The notes below the pieces were generated by a model. The model ran no database searches, was not told where the DNA came from, and was given only the letters and a program-made list of their open reading frames with translations. The position numbers and the translations under genes are program-made. 33,482 bases of DNA from Roseiarcus sp035308145 (GTDB taxonomy: Bacteria; Pseudomonadota; Alphaproteobacteria; Rhizobiales; Beijerinckiaceae): contig DATGHD010000256.1 in NCBI GenBank assembly GCA_035308145.1, forward strand, positions 1 through 33,482, in the 5' to 3' direction. The first letter of the stretch is position 1, and every line of letters begins with the position of its first letter. Below are positions 14,665 to 24,148 of the stretch, piece after piece.

Positions 14665-17316
14665 TCAAGCCGCCGCTTTTCCTTTTCCGCCCAGGCGCCT
14701 GATCGCTTCTTCAAGCGAGCGTTCGCTTTCTTCGTAGTTGGACCAGGCGCCGCTCTTTTTCAACAGGCCTGGCGCGGTGCGGATCGTAAATCGCTTTGGA
14801 TCGAGGCCCGATTTCACTTGCGCCCAGGCGAGCGGCATGGAGACCGTAGCGCCGGGACGAGCGCGTGGAGACAAGGGCGCCACGGCCGTCGCTACGCGAT
14901 CATTGCGCAGGTAGTCCAGGAAAATCCGGCCGTCGCGAAGCTTCTTCGCCATGTTCACGACATAGAGACTCGGGTTGTCACGCGTCATGCGCATGCAGAC
15001 CTCCTGCGCAAAAGACTTCGCCAGCGGCCATGTCGACTTTCCCTTTTTGGGCGCGGCGAGCGGCGCGACGACATGCAGACCCTTGCCGCCCGTCGCCTTG
15101 CAGAACGTCACAAGACCTAGCGCCTCGAGTCGCTCCTTCATCTCGCGGGCCGCCTCAACCACTGAGGAAAAGGCTACGTCGGGGCCAGGATCGAGATCGA
15201 AGATCAGCCTGCCAGGCGTATCCGGCTTGTTCGGCAGGCAATTCCACGGGTGGAGTTCGATCGCGCCCGCTTGCGCAAGCGCGGCCAATCCTTCGATCCG
15301 ATCGACTTGCAGATAGGGCTTGTCGTCTTCGAACGGTTTGACAAGGTCGATCAGATTGGAGGTCCCAGGATTGGCGTGCCGCTGGAAGAACTTTTGTCCT
15401 TCAATACCGTCGGGCGCCCGCACGATCGAGCAAGGCCGTCCCTTAATGTGCGGCAGGATCCACGCTCCGACCTCTTCGTAGTAGCGGGCGAGGTCGAGCT
15501 TGGAAACCGGCTCGCCGTCGCCGGCGTCTGGCCAAAGCGCCTTGTCCGGGTTCGAAATCCTGACGCCCATCACAAGCGTTTGGTCCACGGGCCGGCTCCT
15601 TTCTTTTGAGCCGCTGAGCGCTGCGGCTGCGCCGGCTGCGTTCTCCGCGCTCGCTGGCGTCTCGGCCTGGACTTCGCCAGCCCGTTTGTCCTCGCGAAGG
15701 CCCTTGAAGGCCGCTTGCCGGACCATGCCGTCGTCCGTCCAGCCCGCAAATTCGATTTCCGCGACGAGCTCTGGCTTCGTCCAGGTGATATTCGCTTCCT
15801 TCTTGGGCGCGCTCGCGCCGGCGAAGGGCGATTGGCTCGCGGCAACGGCCTTGAGCTTCGGCAGCAGCTTCTTGACTTTCGCTTCGCTGTAGCCCGACCC
15901 AACCCGGCCGATATAGACAAGATGGTTGCCGTGATTGACGCCGGCCAGCAGCGATCGAAACCGGCCGTTGGTCGTCGCCCACCCGCCAATCACCACTTCA
16001 TGGCCGGCGCGGCACTTGGCCTTGGTCCAGTCCGCGCCGCGGCCCGATCGGTAGGGCGCATCGAGCCGTTTGGAGACAACGCCCTCGAGATTGAGCTTGC
16101 AGGCGGAACGCAGCACCGCCTCGCCGCCCGTCTCGAAATGCTCGACGAAGCGGATTGTCTTGTCTTGGCTCCTGCCGCCAAGCAGCTCCGACAGCCGCTC
16201 CTTGCGTTCCAAGAGGGGCCGCTCTCGTAGATCTTCGCCGTCCTCAAAAAGAAGATCAAAGGCGAAAAAGACGAGATCGCTGGTTGCTCCCTCGGCGAGC
16301 GCGGCCTGAAGCGCGCCGAAGTCGGGCGCGCCGTGGCGATCCAGTGCGACGACCTCGCCGTCAATCAAGCAGTCGGAGAGGCGCGCCGCCGCTTTTGCAA
16401 TCTCCGGGAACTTACTGGTCCAGTCGAGCCCTTTGCGCGTCTTGAGCGTGACGCGGCCGCCCTCGGCTCTGAGCTGGACGCGATAACCGTCGAATTTGAT
16501 TTCATGCGCCCAGCCTGGATCGTTGGGCGGACGCTCGACCGCCTGGCAGAGCTGAGGGGCGATGAAGTCCGGCGGCTTCGCCATCTTGCGCGCCGGCGTT
16601 TTCTTCGAAGCCGCTCGCGCCGGCGCCTTTTTGTCAGGTTCGGACGCCAGGTCCTTATCGCTGTTCCATATCGAGGCGGGATCGGCCCTGATCGAGCCTT
16701 GATGCATGAAGGGCTTTGGACCACGGCCCTTGCCGGCGGCGATCTCGGCCAATGTTCGGCCCGAGGCGACGGAGCGGTCCTCAGCGAGGAGGGCGTCGCC
16801 ATCGCCCTCGCGCGCATATTCGTCGTGGTGCTTGATCAAGAGCCAATTGTTCTTTTTGCCGCCGGTGCGGTCATGCTTCATGCGGACGAGAACCCAACTT
16901 CCGCGCATGCGCGAACCATGAAGGGCGAATTTGAGGTCGCCCTTGGCTAAGGCCTTCTCGGCGCTGTCGCGGCCCTCGGGCGCCCAAGTGCCGCGATCCC
17001 AAAGCTGCACGGTTCCTCCGCCATATTGGCCCTTCGGGATCGTTCCTTCGAAGTCGCCGTAGTCGAGCGGGTGATCCTCGACCTCGACGGCAAGGCGCCG
17101 GTCATGCGGATCAAGCGAGGGACCCCTGGTGACTGCCCAGGACTTGAAGACGCCGTCGAGTTCGAGCCGAAGGTCGTAATGCAGCCGCGTCGCGTCGTGC
17201 TTCTGGATAACGAAGCGACGCTGGGTTGAAGCGCCGACTTGGCCGCCGCTTGGCTCCGCCGTCTTGGCGAAGTCGCGCTTCTTTCGGTATGCCGAGAGCT
17301 TCTGGCTTTGATCCAT
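14665..17316 (-). CDS. ligD: DNA ligase D (phosphoesterase-ligase-polymerase)
   Basis: This 883-residue protein has the three-domain order typical of Hyphomicrobiales LigD. A 3'-phosphoesterase domain spans about 33-190 (FVIQKHDATRLHYDLRLELDG). An ATP-dependent ligase domain spans about 250-560, with the nucleotidyl-transfer Lys274 in EIKFDGYR and DGEVVALD downstream. An archaeo-eukaryotic primase-type polymerase domain spans about 590-870, with metal-binding FDLDPGP and the segment ATGGKGLHVV. It processes and seals double-strand breaks together with Ku. All key motifs are present and the length is normal. The start codon at 17316 gives MDQSQKLSAYRKKRDF, a usual LigD start. A stress-type promoter motif stands 34-60 bases upstream, and ku2 follows. 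Confidence 0.94.
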   Translation of the reverse strand: MDQSQKLSAYRKKRDFAKTAEPSGGQVGASTQRRFVIQKHDATRLHYDLRLELDGVFKSWAVTRGPSLDPHDRRLAVEVEDHPLDYGDFEGTIPKGQYGGGTVQLWDRGTWAPEGRDSAEKALAKGDLKFALHGSRMRGSWVLVRMKHDRTGGKKNNWLLIKHHDEYAREGDGDALLAEDRSVASGRTLAEIAAGKGRGPKPFMHQGSIRADPASIWNSDKDLASEPDKKAPARAASKKTPARKMAKPPDFIAPQLCQAVERPPNDPGWAHEIKFDGYRVQLRAEGGRVTLKTRKGLDWTSKFPEIAKAAARLSDCLIDGEVVALDRHGAPDFGALQAALAEGATSDLVFFAFDLLFEDGEDLRERPLLERKERLSELLGGRSQDKTIRFVEHFETGGEAVLRSACKLNLEGVVSKRLDAPYRSGRGADWTKAKCRAGHEVVIGGWATTNGRFRSLLAGVNHGNHLVYIGRVGSGYSEAKVKKLLPKLKAVAASQSPFAGASAPKKEANITWTKPELVAEIEFAGWTDDGMVRQAAFKGLREDKRAGEVQAETPASAENAAGAAAALSGSKERSRPVDQTLVMGVRISNPDKALWPDAGDGEPVSKLDLARYYEEVGAWILPHIKGRPCSIVRAPDGIEGQKFFQRHANPGTSNLIDLVKPFEDDKPYLQVDRIEGLAALAQAGAIELHPWNCLPNKPDTPGRLIFDLDPGPDVAFSSVVEAAREMKERLEALGLVTFCKATGGKGLHVVAPLAAPKKGKSTWPLAKSFAQEVCMRMTRDNPSLYVVNMAKKLRDGRIFLDYLRNDRVATAVAPLSPRARPGATVSMPLAWAQVKSGLDPKRFTIRTAPGLLKKSGAWSNYEESERSLEEAIRRLGGKGKAAA

Positions 17317-17349
17317 TTGCTTTACGACCTTCGAGGCGGCCGGCGATCT

Positions 17350-17376
17350 AAAACGCTAAGCGAAGCATTTGGTTCT
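17350..17376 (-). promoter_or_regulatory. Candidate EcfG-type promoter for ligD
   Basis: On the minus strand, AGAACC (17371-17376) is followed after 15 bases by CGTTTT (17350-17355). This equals GGAAC-N18-TT with one mismatch in the first base. It sits in the gap between the acyltransferase stop and the ligD start. NHEJ genes are known EcfG/RpoE2 targets in Sinorhizobium, which supports the reading. Confidence 0.42.
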
Positions 17377-17428
17377 GAAAAGCGAAATTGAACCCGCCCG
17401 CCCCTCTAAGGCGCCGGCGTCCGTCGCG

Positions 17429-18796
17429 TCAGGCGGCGACGCGATCAAGGGCTCTCGCTTCTTCCCCGAGAAACAGGGCGCCAAGTCGCGCCTGGCGGAG
17501 CGCCGCCATTGCCGCCCAAGAGGCGAGCATTGCTCCGAGAAAGACAATCAACGCCTTCGCGATGGCGGGCGCGGTCACGCCCAGAAGACTATATTGCAGC
17601 CAGACGACTGGCGCGTAGTGCAGGAGATAGAGGCCGTAGGCGTTCCTCGACAGACGGTCCAGCAGGCGCGAGCCAAAAGCTCCAAACCGAACCGTTGCCG
17701 CCATGATGAAAAAGAAGCTGCTTGCATCCGCGAAGACGAAGGCGAAGTCGGCGGCGACTTGCAAGGCCATGGGCGCCGGCGGACCGACATTCATCGTCAG
17801 GTCCGTCAGCGCCATCCACAGCGCGAGGGAGGCGAGCGCCAATAGGAGCCAAGAGCGCCAATGACGCGCCAGCGTTCCGTCCCGGGCGAACAGTCGGCGC
17901 TCGAAGCCTTTTGCGCCGATCGCGAGTCCCGCGAAATAATAGACCGCGTAGAGCAGAGGACGGCTTAGCTGAAGCGAGAGGAGGCCGTGCTCGGACCAAC
18001 CCCATGGCGTGAAGGCGACCGCCAGTGGGACATAAGCGAGCGCGCAGGCTATGACAAAGTAGGCAAAATATCGCGCCGGTCGATGATCGGCGTGGGACGA
18101 GATTCGGCTCAGAGCGACAAGCCAATGAGGAGAGAAACGATGGATCCCAACGGCGGCGATCGTTAGGGCCAAGAGCTGCCACAAGAACCACATGGGGCCG
18201 TTCGGCCAGAACGGCAGGGCAAGATAATGCCGCACATAGGCGGCGGGGCTCGGATCGAGCGCGGTCACGCGGTACACCGGATAGAGGGCGAGCGGCATCA
18301 CGACGCAGACGCCAAACGCAAAAGGCAAGCCGAGCCGCCACAGACGATCGTTGAGAAATTTTGCATCTCCCTTCCGGTCGAGGCTCGGCCATGTCAACAG
18401 GCCCGAGAGAAAGAACATCAGGGACATGAGGTAGACGTCCTGCCAAGCGCAGAACAAGTCGAATCCGAACCAGCGATCGTGGTCGATGATCGGAAAGGCG
18501 CTCCACTCGTACGGCGGTTGATCGAACGGGTAGGCCGATGGAGCGGATGAGCCGAGATAGGCCAGCGCGGAATGGAAAGCCACGACAACGAGGATGACGA
18601 CCCCTCGAAGGTTGCCGAGAGCGCGGCTCGCATCGGTGACCGGGTGGTTGGCGACGCGCGCTGAACGCCTTGAAGCGGTCGCGGCGGACGCCGCGAGACG
18701 ACAGGCGGAGCCTTCCTTTTCTCCAATGACAGATGCGCGGTCGAGGCTAGCTCGCTCCCGAGGCGAAGACTCGTTCGGGGTGGTTTGATTGCTCAT
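17429..18796 (-). CDS. Membrane acyltransferase, acyltransferase_3 family
   Basis: This 455-residue protein has a 60-residue polar N-terminal extension and then about ten to twelve membrane helices. The family active-site region RGVVILVVVAFHSALAYLG carries the conserved His near residue 75. Other features are WPNGPMWFLWQLLAL and a C-terminal YGLYLLHYAPVVW. Members transfer acyl groups (acetyl, succinyl) to surface or periplasmic glycans such as O-antigen or glucans. The acceptor is not identifiable. The ATG at 18796 has a weak ribosome site, and a later start closer to the first helix is possible. A GGAAC-N18-TT element lies 48-72 bases upstream. Confidence 0.82.
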   Translation of the reverse strand: MSNQTTPNESSPRERASLDRASVIGEKEGSACRLAASAATASRRSARVANHPVTDASRALGNLRGVVILVVVAFHSALAYLGSSAPSAYPFDQPPYEWSAFPIIDHDRWFGFDLFCAWQDVYLMSLMFFLSGLLTWPSLDRKGDAKFLNDRLWRLGLPFAFGVCVVMPLALYPVYRVTALDPSPAAYVRHYLALPFWPNGPMWFLWQLLALTIAAVGIHRFSPHWLVALSRISSHADHRPARYFAYFVIACALAYVPLAVAFTPWGWSEHGLLSLQLSRPLLYAVYYFAGLAIGAKGFERRLFARDGTLARHWRSWLLLALASLALWMALTDLTMNVGPPAPMALQVAADFAFVFADASSFFFIMAATVRFGAFGSRLLDRLSRNAYGLYLLHYAPVVWLQYSLLGVTAPAIAKALIVFLGAMLASWAAMAALRQARLGALFLGEEARALDRVAA

Positions 18797-18843
18797 CGGA
18801 ACAGCGTAAACCCCCGCAATGCCGAAGTCTTGCTCCTACCCTC

Positions 18844-18868
18844 AACTGGCGGCCGGCGCTGGAGTTCC
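18844..18868 (-). promoter_or_regulatory. Candidate EcfG-type promoter for acyltransferase
   Basis: On the minus strand, GGAAC (18864-18868) is followed by exactly 18 bases and TT (18844-18845). The position, about 48 bases upstream of the ATG, is right for a promoter. The base before TT is G preceded by A rather than C, so the match is weaker than the one at 12755. Confidence 0.35.
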
Positions 18869-19432
18869 ATTGCTTCATTTTTGTGAATTTCGAGGAAAGG
18901 CCTCGGTTAGAGCGCCACAGAGCCGTGGTCGCGCGTGGGCTCAGCGACAAGACAAATTATTGGCGCAATGCAGAAAGACGATAACTTGGCGTAGCGACTG
19001 GCAAAAACCAGCATCGGGTAGGTCGGGTATTTGGTTCCTCCGGCGGCGAAGCCCATGCAGGGGTAGTCTGCGGCGGAGATTCGAGGCTGGCGGAGCCGAG
19101 GGGCGCGGAAGAGCGACGCAAAACTCTAGCGGAACAGGAGGAGATTGTGTCGACGAATAGGGATCCCGATCCGACGTCCTTGGCCTCGGAGGCAGATCGG
19201 CGATCGCCCCTTGGCGCTTCAGTCGCCGGTGGCTCACGCGCCCCTTGGTCTAGCTTTAGGGCTGCGACAGTCGAGATTACGGAGCCGGCAAGAGTCGCGG
19301 TCACGCGTCCGGGCATGCCGCGCCTGTTTCGGCTGTTGCTCGCTCTGACCGGCGTTCGAGTATGAATCAGGCGGACCGGCCTCCATGCGCGCGTCGCCGA
19401 ACGGCCAGCCCTAAAATTACGTATCTCGATCG
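18869..19432. other. Region with little recognisable coding content
   Basis: Between the acyltransferase start and the membrane protein at 19433 no known protein family can be read in any frame. Several open frames exist on both strands but they look like GC-rich chance frames. The only one with a good ribosome site is the 72-codon frame at 19147. No RNA gene or clear terminator is seen. Confidence 0.5.
19147..19365 (+). CDS. Putative small hypothetical protein (72 aa)
   Basis: A GTG start at 19147 is preceded by a near-perfect Shine-Dalgarno (AGGAGGAG at 19136-19143). It opens a 72-residue frame starting MSTNRDPDPTSLASEAD and ending in a short hydrophobic, Arg-flanked segment (PRLFRLLLALTGVRV). 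No homology is recognised. The composition is Ala/Arg/Ser-rich and may be a chance frame. It is listed because of the strong ribosome site in an otherwise empty region. Confidence 0.3.
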   Translation: MSTNRDPDPTSLASEADRRSPLGASVAGGSRAPWSSFRAATVEITEPARVAVTRPGMPRLFRLLLALTGVRV

Positions 19433-20290
19433 ATGGCGCCAGGGATATCTGAAGGGTTAGCGCGCGCCGACGCGCCTCTGCGGCTTGCGCAGGCCCAAGG
19501 AGCCGCTCCGCCGCCGAACGCGTCTGCCCACTGGGTTTCCTATGATGACGGCGAGGCGATCCTTCTGGCGATCGCGCTGCTCGTGGTCGCCAGCGGATTT
19601 GCCTATGCCGGCAAACGCCTGCGCGTCCCGCTCCGGGTCACGCGGCCAGGAGGCGCCGTGGCCGGGTTCATGATCGCGATATGGCTGCTGGCGATTTGCA
19701 ACGTCATCGTCGCCACGTTCGTCTATGGACTGCAAGTCAAGCAGGCTTATCCGGCATTCGTTGCGTCCCGCGTGCGCGTCGGCACGTTCATCGATGCGCC
19801 GACGACTTTCCTCGTGATTCTCTACCTCACGCGGCGTTGGGGCTGGAAGGTCGCGCTGGCCAGCGCCATCATAGGGACCGCCGCCGCGCCAATGATCTTC
19901 GAGTTTCCCTTCGATCTGATCGTCATGACGCGGACCAATCCGCCGATCCCGGCTCATCCGATGCTGTATCGGCAGCTTTTCTTCCTACCGTTGTTCCTGG
20001 CCGAGTTCTCAACGGTATCGCTGCTGACGTTGCTGCCTTCGATGCGAGTGACTGCGTACGCCTCTTACGCGGTGGCGGGCATGTTCCTGGTGTTCGCCGT
20101 CTGGGCTGCGTTCGGGTTCGCCTTTCCGGCAGAACCGCTGCCGCTCGCGCTGAACGTGATTTCGAAGATCCTGTGCTTCGTAGCCGCGATCATGTTGTTT
20201 GTCTGGAGGGCGGACGGGGAAGTCTCTGGAGCCGCAGAGCATGACGATTTGAGCTTACGCCGTCTCGGACCTCGAGCTCGCCCGAGCTAA
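19433..20290 (+). CDS. Multi-pass integral membrane protein of unknown function
   Basis: This 285-residue frame has about seven hydrophobic segments: residues near 43-60, 75-98, 118-133, 138-156, 181-202, 211-233 and 240-260. Between segments stand conserved-looking polar loops such as RRWGWK and MTRTNPPIPAHPM. I do not recognise the family. The ATG at 19433 has no clear ribosome site; the first 40 residues (Ala/Pro/Gln-rich) could be leader-like or not translated. It is convergent with the DUF2147 gene, with only 15 bases between stops. No partner gene suggests a role. Confidence 0.65.
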   Translation: MAPGISEGLARADAPLRLAQAQGAAPPPNASAHWVSYDDGEAILLAIALLVVASGFAYAGKRLRVPLRVTRPGGAVAGFMIAIWLLAICNVIVATFVYGLQVKQAYPAFVASRVRVGTFIDAPTTFLVILYLTRRWGWKVALASAIIGTAAAPMIFEFPFDLIVMTRTNPPIPAHPMLYRQLFFLPLFLAEFSTVSLLTLLPSMRVTAYASYAVAGMFLVFAVWAAFGFAFPAEPLPLALNVISKILCFVAAIMLFVWRADGEVSGAAEHDDLSLRRLGPRARPS

Positions 20291-20305
20291 GGACTTGCAG
20301 CCGGA

Positions 20306-20851
20306 TTATTCAGCTTGCGACGAATCCGGCCCGTGCGAATCTGGAGGAATGTCGGCGGGCGCTATCACGTCGTCCGGCAATCGTTTCCAAACCTGCGTCT
20401 GGCCGAGCAAGGGGATGCCAAGATAGCCGCGCACGGAGAGTGACTGGCCGTCAGGGCTCAACTCCATTTGAGCGTGGTAGATCGAGCCGTCGCGGGGATC
20501 CATGATGTTGCCATCCTGGTAGCTGTTGCCGACGCGCCGCATGCCCTTGACGATGGTGAGGCCGAGCATCGGCGCGTCTTTTTGGTCCCCTGGGCAATTT
20601 TGGCACGTGTCGATTATGCGCTCCTCCCCGGGCTGCTTGAACATCTTGACGAGGCGGCCTTCGTAGAGGCCGTTCTTTTCGACAAAATAAAACCAGCCTC
20701 CGACATGACCATCGTTGTCGACCTGCTGCCAGAAGCCCGCCACCGTCTGAGGCGCCGCATGAGGGACGCTCGGGGCGGTCTGTGACTTCGCGTGAGCGAC
20801 GCCTACGACGAGTATCGCACTCGCGAAACCGGCGGCCAGCCTCAGCTTCAT
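20306..20851 (-). CDS. DUF2147 domain-containing exported protein
   Basis: This 181-residue protein has a clear Sec signal peptide (MKLRLAAGFASAILVVGVAHA, cleavage near residue 21). A DUF2147 domain follows (about 38-160) with GFWQQVDNDGHVGGWFYFVEKNG, CPGDQKDAPMLGLTIVKGM, and the closing RGYLGIPLLGQTQVWKRL, read as separate blocks. Two Cys lie in TCQNCPGD. The family is periplasmic and of unknown role, often induced in envelope or stress settings. The ATG at 20851 has TAGGAG seven bases before it. No operon partner is evident; the next upstream gene, on the same strand, ends 113 bases away. Confidence 0.88.
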   Translation of the reverse strand: MKLRLAAGFASAILVVGVAHAKSQTAPSVPHAAPQTVAGFWQQVDNDGHVGGWFYFVEKNGLYEGRLVKMFKQPGEERIIDTCQNCPGDQKDAPMLGLTIVKGMRRVGNSYQDGNIMDPRDGSIYHAQMELSPDGQSLSVRGYLGIPLLGQTQVWKRLPDDVIAPADIPPDSHGPDSSQAE

Positions 20852-20964
20852 TTTCGGCTCCTAACGCAGCACGGAACGTACCGACCCTATTGCGCCCCAA
20901 TGCGCCGGATTAATGACCCAATTTCGACACCCCTAAGCATCTGGATGATTGTCTGACGTGGCAA

Positions 20965-21195
20965 TCACGCGCCATGGCTTTCCAATACGGCGCGACAACG
21001 CTCCGTAAGTCTAGCCCGATGGGCCTGGAGGCATTGCAGATAGGCGTTCGATCCGTCTTCCTGTTTGACCTTGTAACAAAACCGCCGTACATCCGAACGA
21101 CAAGCCGTCTCTTCGTCGGCCGACCCGGATTGCGCGAGCGCCGTCGACGAGAGGCTCATCATCGCAGCCCCGATCAACAACATGCGAATCGTCAC
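20965..21195 (-). CDS. Small secreted cysteine-containing protein
   Basis: This 76-residue protein has a signal peptide (MTIRMLLIGAAMMSLSSTALA) and a short mature part with four Cys in the arrangement ACRSDVRRFC, YLQCLQAHR and ERCRAVLESH. That is typical of small cysteine-rich-repeat periplasmic proteins common in Bradyrhizobium and relatives. It uses a GTG start at 21195 with GGAG eight bases upstream. The function is unknown. It lies 32 bases downstream of hpnN on the same strand and might be co-transcribed with it. Confidence 0.75.
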   Translation of the reverse strand: MTIRMLLIGAAMMSLSSTALAQSGSADEETACRSDVRRFCYKVKQEDGSNAYLQCLQAHRARLTERCRAVLESHGA

Positions 21196-21227
21196 GGCGC
21201 TTTCTCCGATTCAATAAAAATAGGCGC

Positions 21228-23822
21228 TCAAGGTTCCCGCGTGGGCCGCGCCTCGCGGGGCTTGCCCATGAGAATGGGCTGGAACAGCACCGCGGCCGCC
21301 AGCGTGCAGACCAGCGAGAGGGCGAGCAGCTTGCCCATGCTGGACGTGCCCGGGTGGCTTGAAAACCAAAGGCTTCCGAAAGCTGTGGCCGTCGTCAGCG
21401 CGCTGTAAATCACAGCGCGAGTAAGGCTTGTTTGCAGCAGCTGCGTCTGCCCCTCGCGCCAAGCCATTATGTAGTAGATTTTAAAGGCGACGCCGACTCC
21501 GAGGAGGAGAGGCAGGGCGATGATATTGGCGAAATTGAACGCCATGCCGATCAGGACCATCAGCTCAAGCGTTACGACGCCGGCCAACGCCAGGGGAATG
21601 AGCGTCAGCATCACGTCGCCGATGCGCCACAACACCAGCCAAAGAATCAAGCCGATGGACAGCAGGGCCCAGATACCCGCTTCGATGAAAGCGCGTACGA
21701 TCGTGTCGCCGGCCTTTAGAATGGCGATCGGCCCTTCGGTCGCCTCCGGCTCAATGGCCAACACCGCGCGCGCGAAACGCCGCATTGCGGCCGTGTCGCT
21801 CGGATCGTCCTTAGGCGTGATCGAAACGCGGGCGCGGCCGTCCTGCGCCAGCCAATCTCCGACGAGTTCAGGCGGCAGCGACTGTTGCGTCACAGACTGC
21901 GCCTTGAGCGAGGACTGAAGTCCGGCGAGCGCGACATTGAGCGGCCAGATGAAGGCGTCGTCAGCTTTGGCGCGAAGGCCCTGATCGCCTTGCGCAAGCT
22001 TCGAAAGATCGGCTGAAAGTCGCCGCGCGGCGTCGGCGCCTGGGCCCTTCTGATCGCCTGCCACCTCTAAGAGCCGACCGGCGCCCTCGTTCAGCGCATC
22101 GACCTTGTCAGCGTCTGACGCCGGCGGTTCCGCGTTCTTTGGATCGAAGGCGCTTGCCAGTTTGGCCGCGGCTTTTTGCACGATCGGAATTTTTTCGGCC
22201 TGATCTTCCGGAATGAAGTTCGAGAGGGTCATGACACGCGAAACTTCAGGCAGTTTCGCCAGCGCGCCGGCGACGGCGTCGGCTTTTTGAAGCGACGGCT
22301 CGAGCGCTTGGATCGCGCTCGCGCCTGTCGTCGGATCGCGATTGAGCTCGAGATAGGTCGCGATCGACTCGCTGTTGGGGTTTTGCAAATCGATCGGATT
22401 GAAATCGAATCTGACCCAGTAGAGAAGCGGCAATCCGCAGATGACGACGATCGCCGTGCCGGCGATGATGCCGACCCTGCGCCGCGCCAGATAGTCATCG
22501 ATCGGGGCAAGCGAAGCGTAGCCAAGCGGCTCGGGCTCGCCCGGGGGGTTGAGGAGAAGGATCAGGGCCGGCAGCATGGTGATGCTGGTGGCGAAAGCGA
22601 TCAGCATGCCGGCGCCCGCGATGAGCCCGAGTTCCGAGACGCCGCGATAGTCCGTAGGCAGAAACGAAAAGAATCCAGCCGCCGTTGCGCAGGCGGCGAG
22701 GGTCAGAGGCGCGGCGACATAAGCGCCGGCGCTCTGGATGGCTTTGCGCAAGTCGCCGAGCCGATGACGTTCGGCTCGATAGCGGACGCTGAATTGGATG
22801 GCGAAGTCGACGCCGATTCCGACGAAAAGCACCGCGAAATAGACCGAGATGAGATTATAGGCGCCGACCATGAAGAGGCCCAACGCCGCGGTGAGCGCGA
22901 GTCCGATCAAAAGATTGACGGTCAGCGCGACGATAAGCCGCGCTGACCGCAACGCGAGCCAGAGGATGAAAACGACGATCGCGACAGTGACAAGGCCATT
23001 GCGAAGCGCGTTTTCCTTGATCGTTCCGAACTGCTCATCGTTCATGGCCACCGGCCCGGTGAGACGTACGTTCGCTTGATATTTGGGTGCGACGCTCGCT
23101 GCGATCGTCCGGATGGCGTCCGTCGCCTCATGGCCGGGCTGAAGAGAGCTGAAGTCGAGCGTCGGGCGCACCTCGATGAATCCGCGCAGCTCATTCGACG
23201 ACGTTGGCTTGCCCTCGACGAGGAGCCGCCAGGAGAAGCTCGCCGGCCGTCCGGCGAGGACATTGTCCAATGTGTCGGAGACAAGATTCAAAGGACGAGC
23301 AAAGTCGTCGAGCTTCAACCGATTGTTCTGGAGGCCGATGAGCGCGTCTTCGAGAGCGGCGATCAACCCGCGCAAGCTCCGATCCGTCGCAATGTCATGG
23401 ATCAGCGGCTCGCCTTGAATCAAACCCCCGGCAGTGCGCTCCAGCGCGTCCTTTGATTGAAACAGAAGCCCGTTTTGCGCGAAATATTCGTCGCCGGCGA
23501 CATTCTTGACCGATTGGAACCGCGCCTTTTCCTTGGCGAGCGCCTGGGTCAGTTCAGCGGTGGCCGCGCCTGCGAGCTCCGGCGTCGGCGCGTCAACGAC
23601 GACGTCGATCAGCTCAAAGCGCTGGAAAGCCGTGTCAAAGACGAGCTCGGCCTTCCGCCACTCGACATTGTTCGGCAATAACGCGTTGATATCTGAATTG
23701 ATGCGGAAATGAGTGGCCGTGTAAGCGCCTGCCGCCAGGGCGGCCAAGAAGCCGATCGCGACCACCGTATTGGCGCGGCTGACGCAAAATCCGACAATCC
23801 GATCAACGATGCGGGTGAGCAT
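21228..23822 (-). CDS. hpnN: Hopanoid transporter HpnN (MMPL/RND family)
   Basis: This 864-residue RND-type inner-membrane protein has the MMPL architecture: a first helix near 15-37, a large periplasmic loop (about 40-275), five or six helices (about 280-440), a second loop (about 480-710), and a closing helix bundle. Recognisable segments are FRINSDINALLPNN, FVGIGVDFAIQFSVRYRAER, and LPLLLGVGVAFKIYYIMAWREG. It is the hopanoid-biosynthesis-associated RND transporter known to move hopanoids to the outer membrane in Rhodopseudomonas. The start at 23822 has only a weak ribosome site (GGCAGAG). hpnG lies about 570 bases away on the other strand, which supports the hopanoid assignment. Confidence 0.92.
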   Translation of the reverse strand: MLTRIVDRIVGFCVSRANTVVAIGFLAALAAGAYTATHFRINSDINALLPNNVEWRKAELVFDTAFQRFELIDVVVDAPTPELAGAATAELTQALAKEKARFQSVKNVAGDEYFAQNGLLFQSKDALERTAGGLIQGEPLIHDIATDRSLRGLIAALEDALIGLQNNRLKLDDFARPLNLVSDTLDNVLAGRPASFSWRLLVEGKPTSSNELRGFIEVRPTLDFSSLQPGHEATDAIRTIAASVAPKYQANVRLTGPVAMNDEQFGTIKENALRNGLVTVAIVVFILWLALRSARLIVALTVNLLIGLALTAALGLFMVGAYNLISVYFAVLFVGIGVDFAIQFSVRYRAERHRLGDLRKAIQSAGAYVAAPLTLAACATAAGFFSFLPTDYRGVSELGLIAGAGMLIAFATSITMLPALILLLNPPGEPEPLGYASLAPIDDYLARRRVGIIAGTAIVVICGLPLLYWVRFDFNPIDLQNPNSESIATYLELNRDPTTGASAIQALEPSLQKADAVAGALAKLPEVSRVMTLSNFIPEDQAEKIPIVQKAAAKLASAFDPKNAEPPASDADKVDALNEGAGRLLEVAGDQKGPGADAARRLSADLSKLAQGDQGLRAKADDAFIWPLNVALAGLQSSLKAQSVTQQSLPPELVGDWLAQDGRARVSITPKDDPSDTAAMRRFARAVLAIEPEATEGPIAILKAGDTIVRAFIEAGIWALLSIGLILWLVLWRIGDVMLTLIPLALAGVVTLELMVLIGMAFNFANIIALPLLLGVGVAFKIYYIMAWREGQTQLLQTSLTRAVIYSALTTATAFGSLWFSSHPGTSSMGKLLALSLVCTLAAAVLFQPILMGKPREARPTREP

Positions 23823-24148
23823 ACTCTGCCGAGTTTGACGAAACGAACGGGCGCGATCGCAATCTTACACGAGGCGGTCGCAAGAGGGCGACTTTGTTGG
23901 CTTGCTTGCGCGACCGCATTCCTCGATATGACGCGGCGAATCCGGCGGGCCTCTGGCAATCGAGCGGAATTCCGGCGCCTTGAACCTGTCGCCGGGAGTG
24001 AAGCGTCTCGCCATGCGCGCCGGACGCGGCCATGATTTTGTCCTGATCAGCGCTCCTTGTGATATGGGCAAGCCAAAGGGAGATTTGATCGCGGCGCGAC
24101 CGCGCCTTATGAATTTCGAATATTTGCGCTTCTTTTGGCGTTTTAAGG

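Noticed and set aside
18957..19316. 119-codon minus-strand frame in the gap before 19433
   Set aside because: No ribosome site, no homology and biased composition; it overlaps a plus-strand frame with better start signals.
23865..24071. Short minus-strand frames upstream of hpnN
   Set aside because: No recognised domain and no ribosome site; they probably arise by chance in GC-rich DNA.
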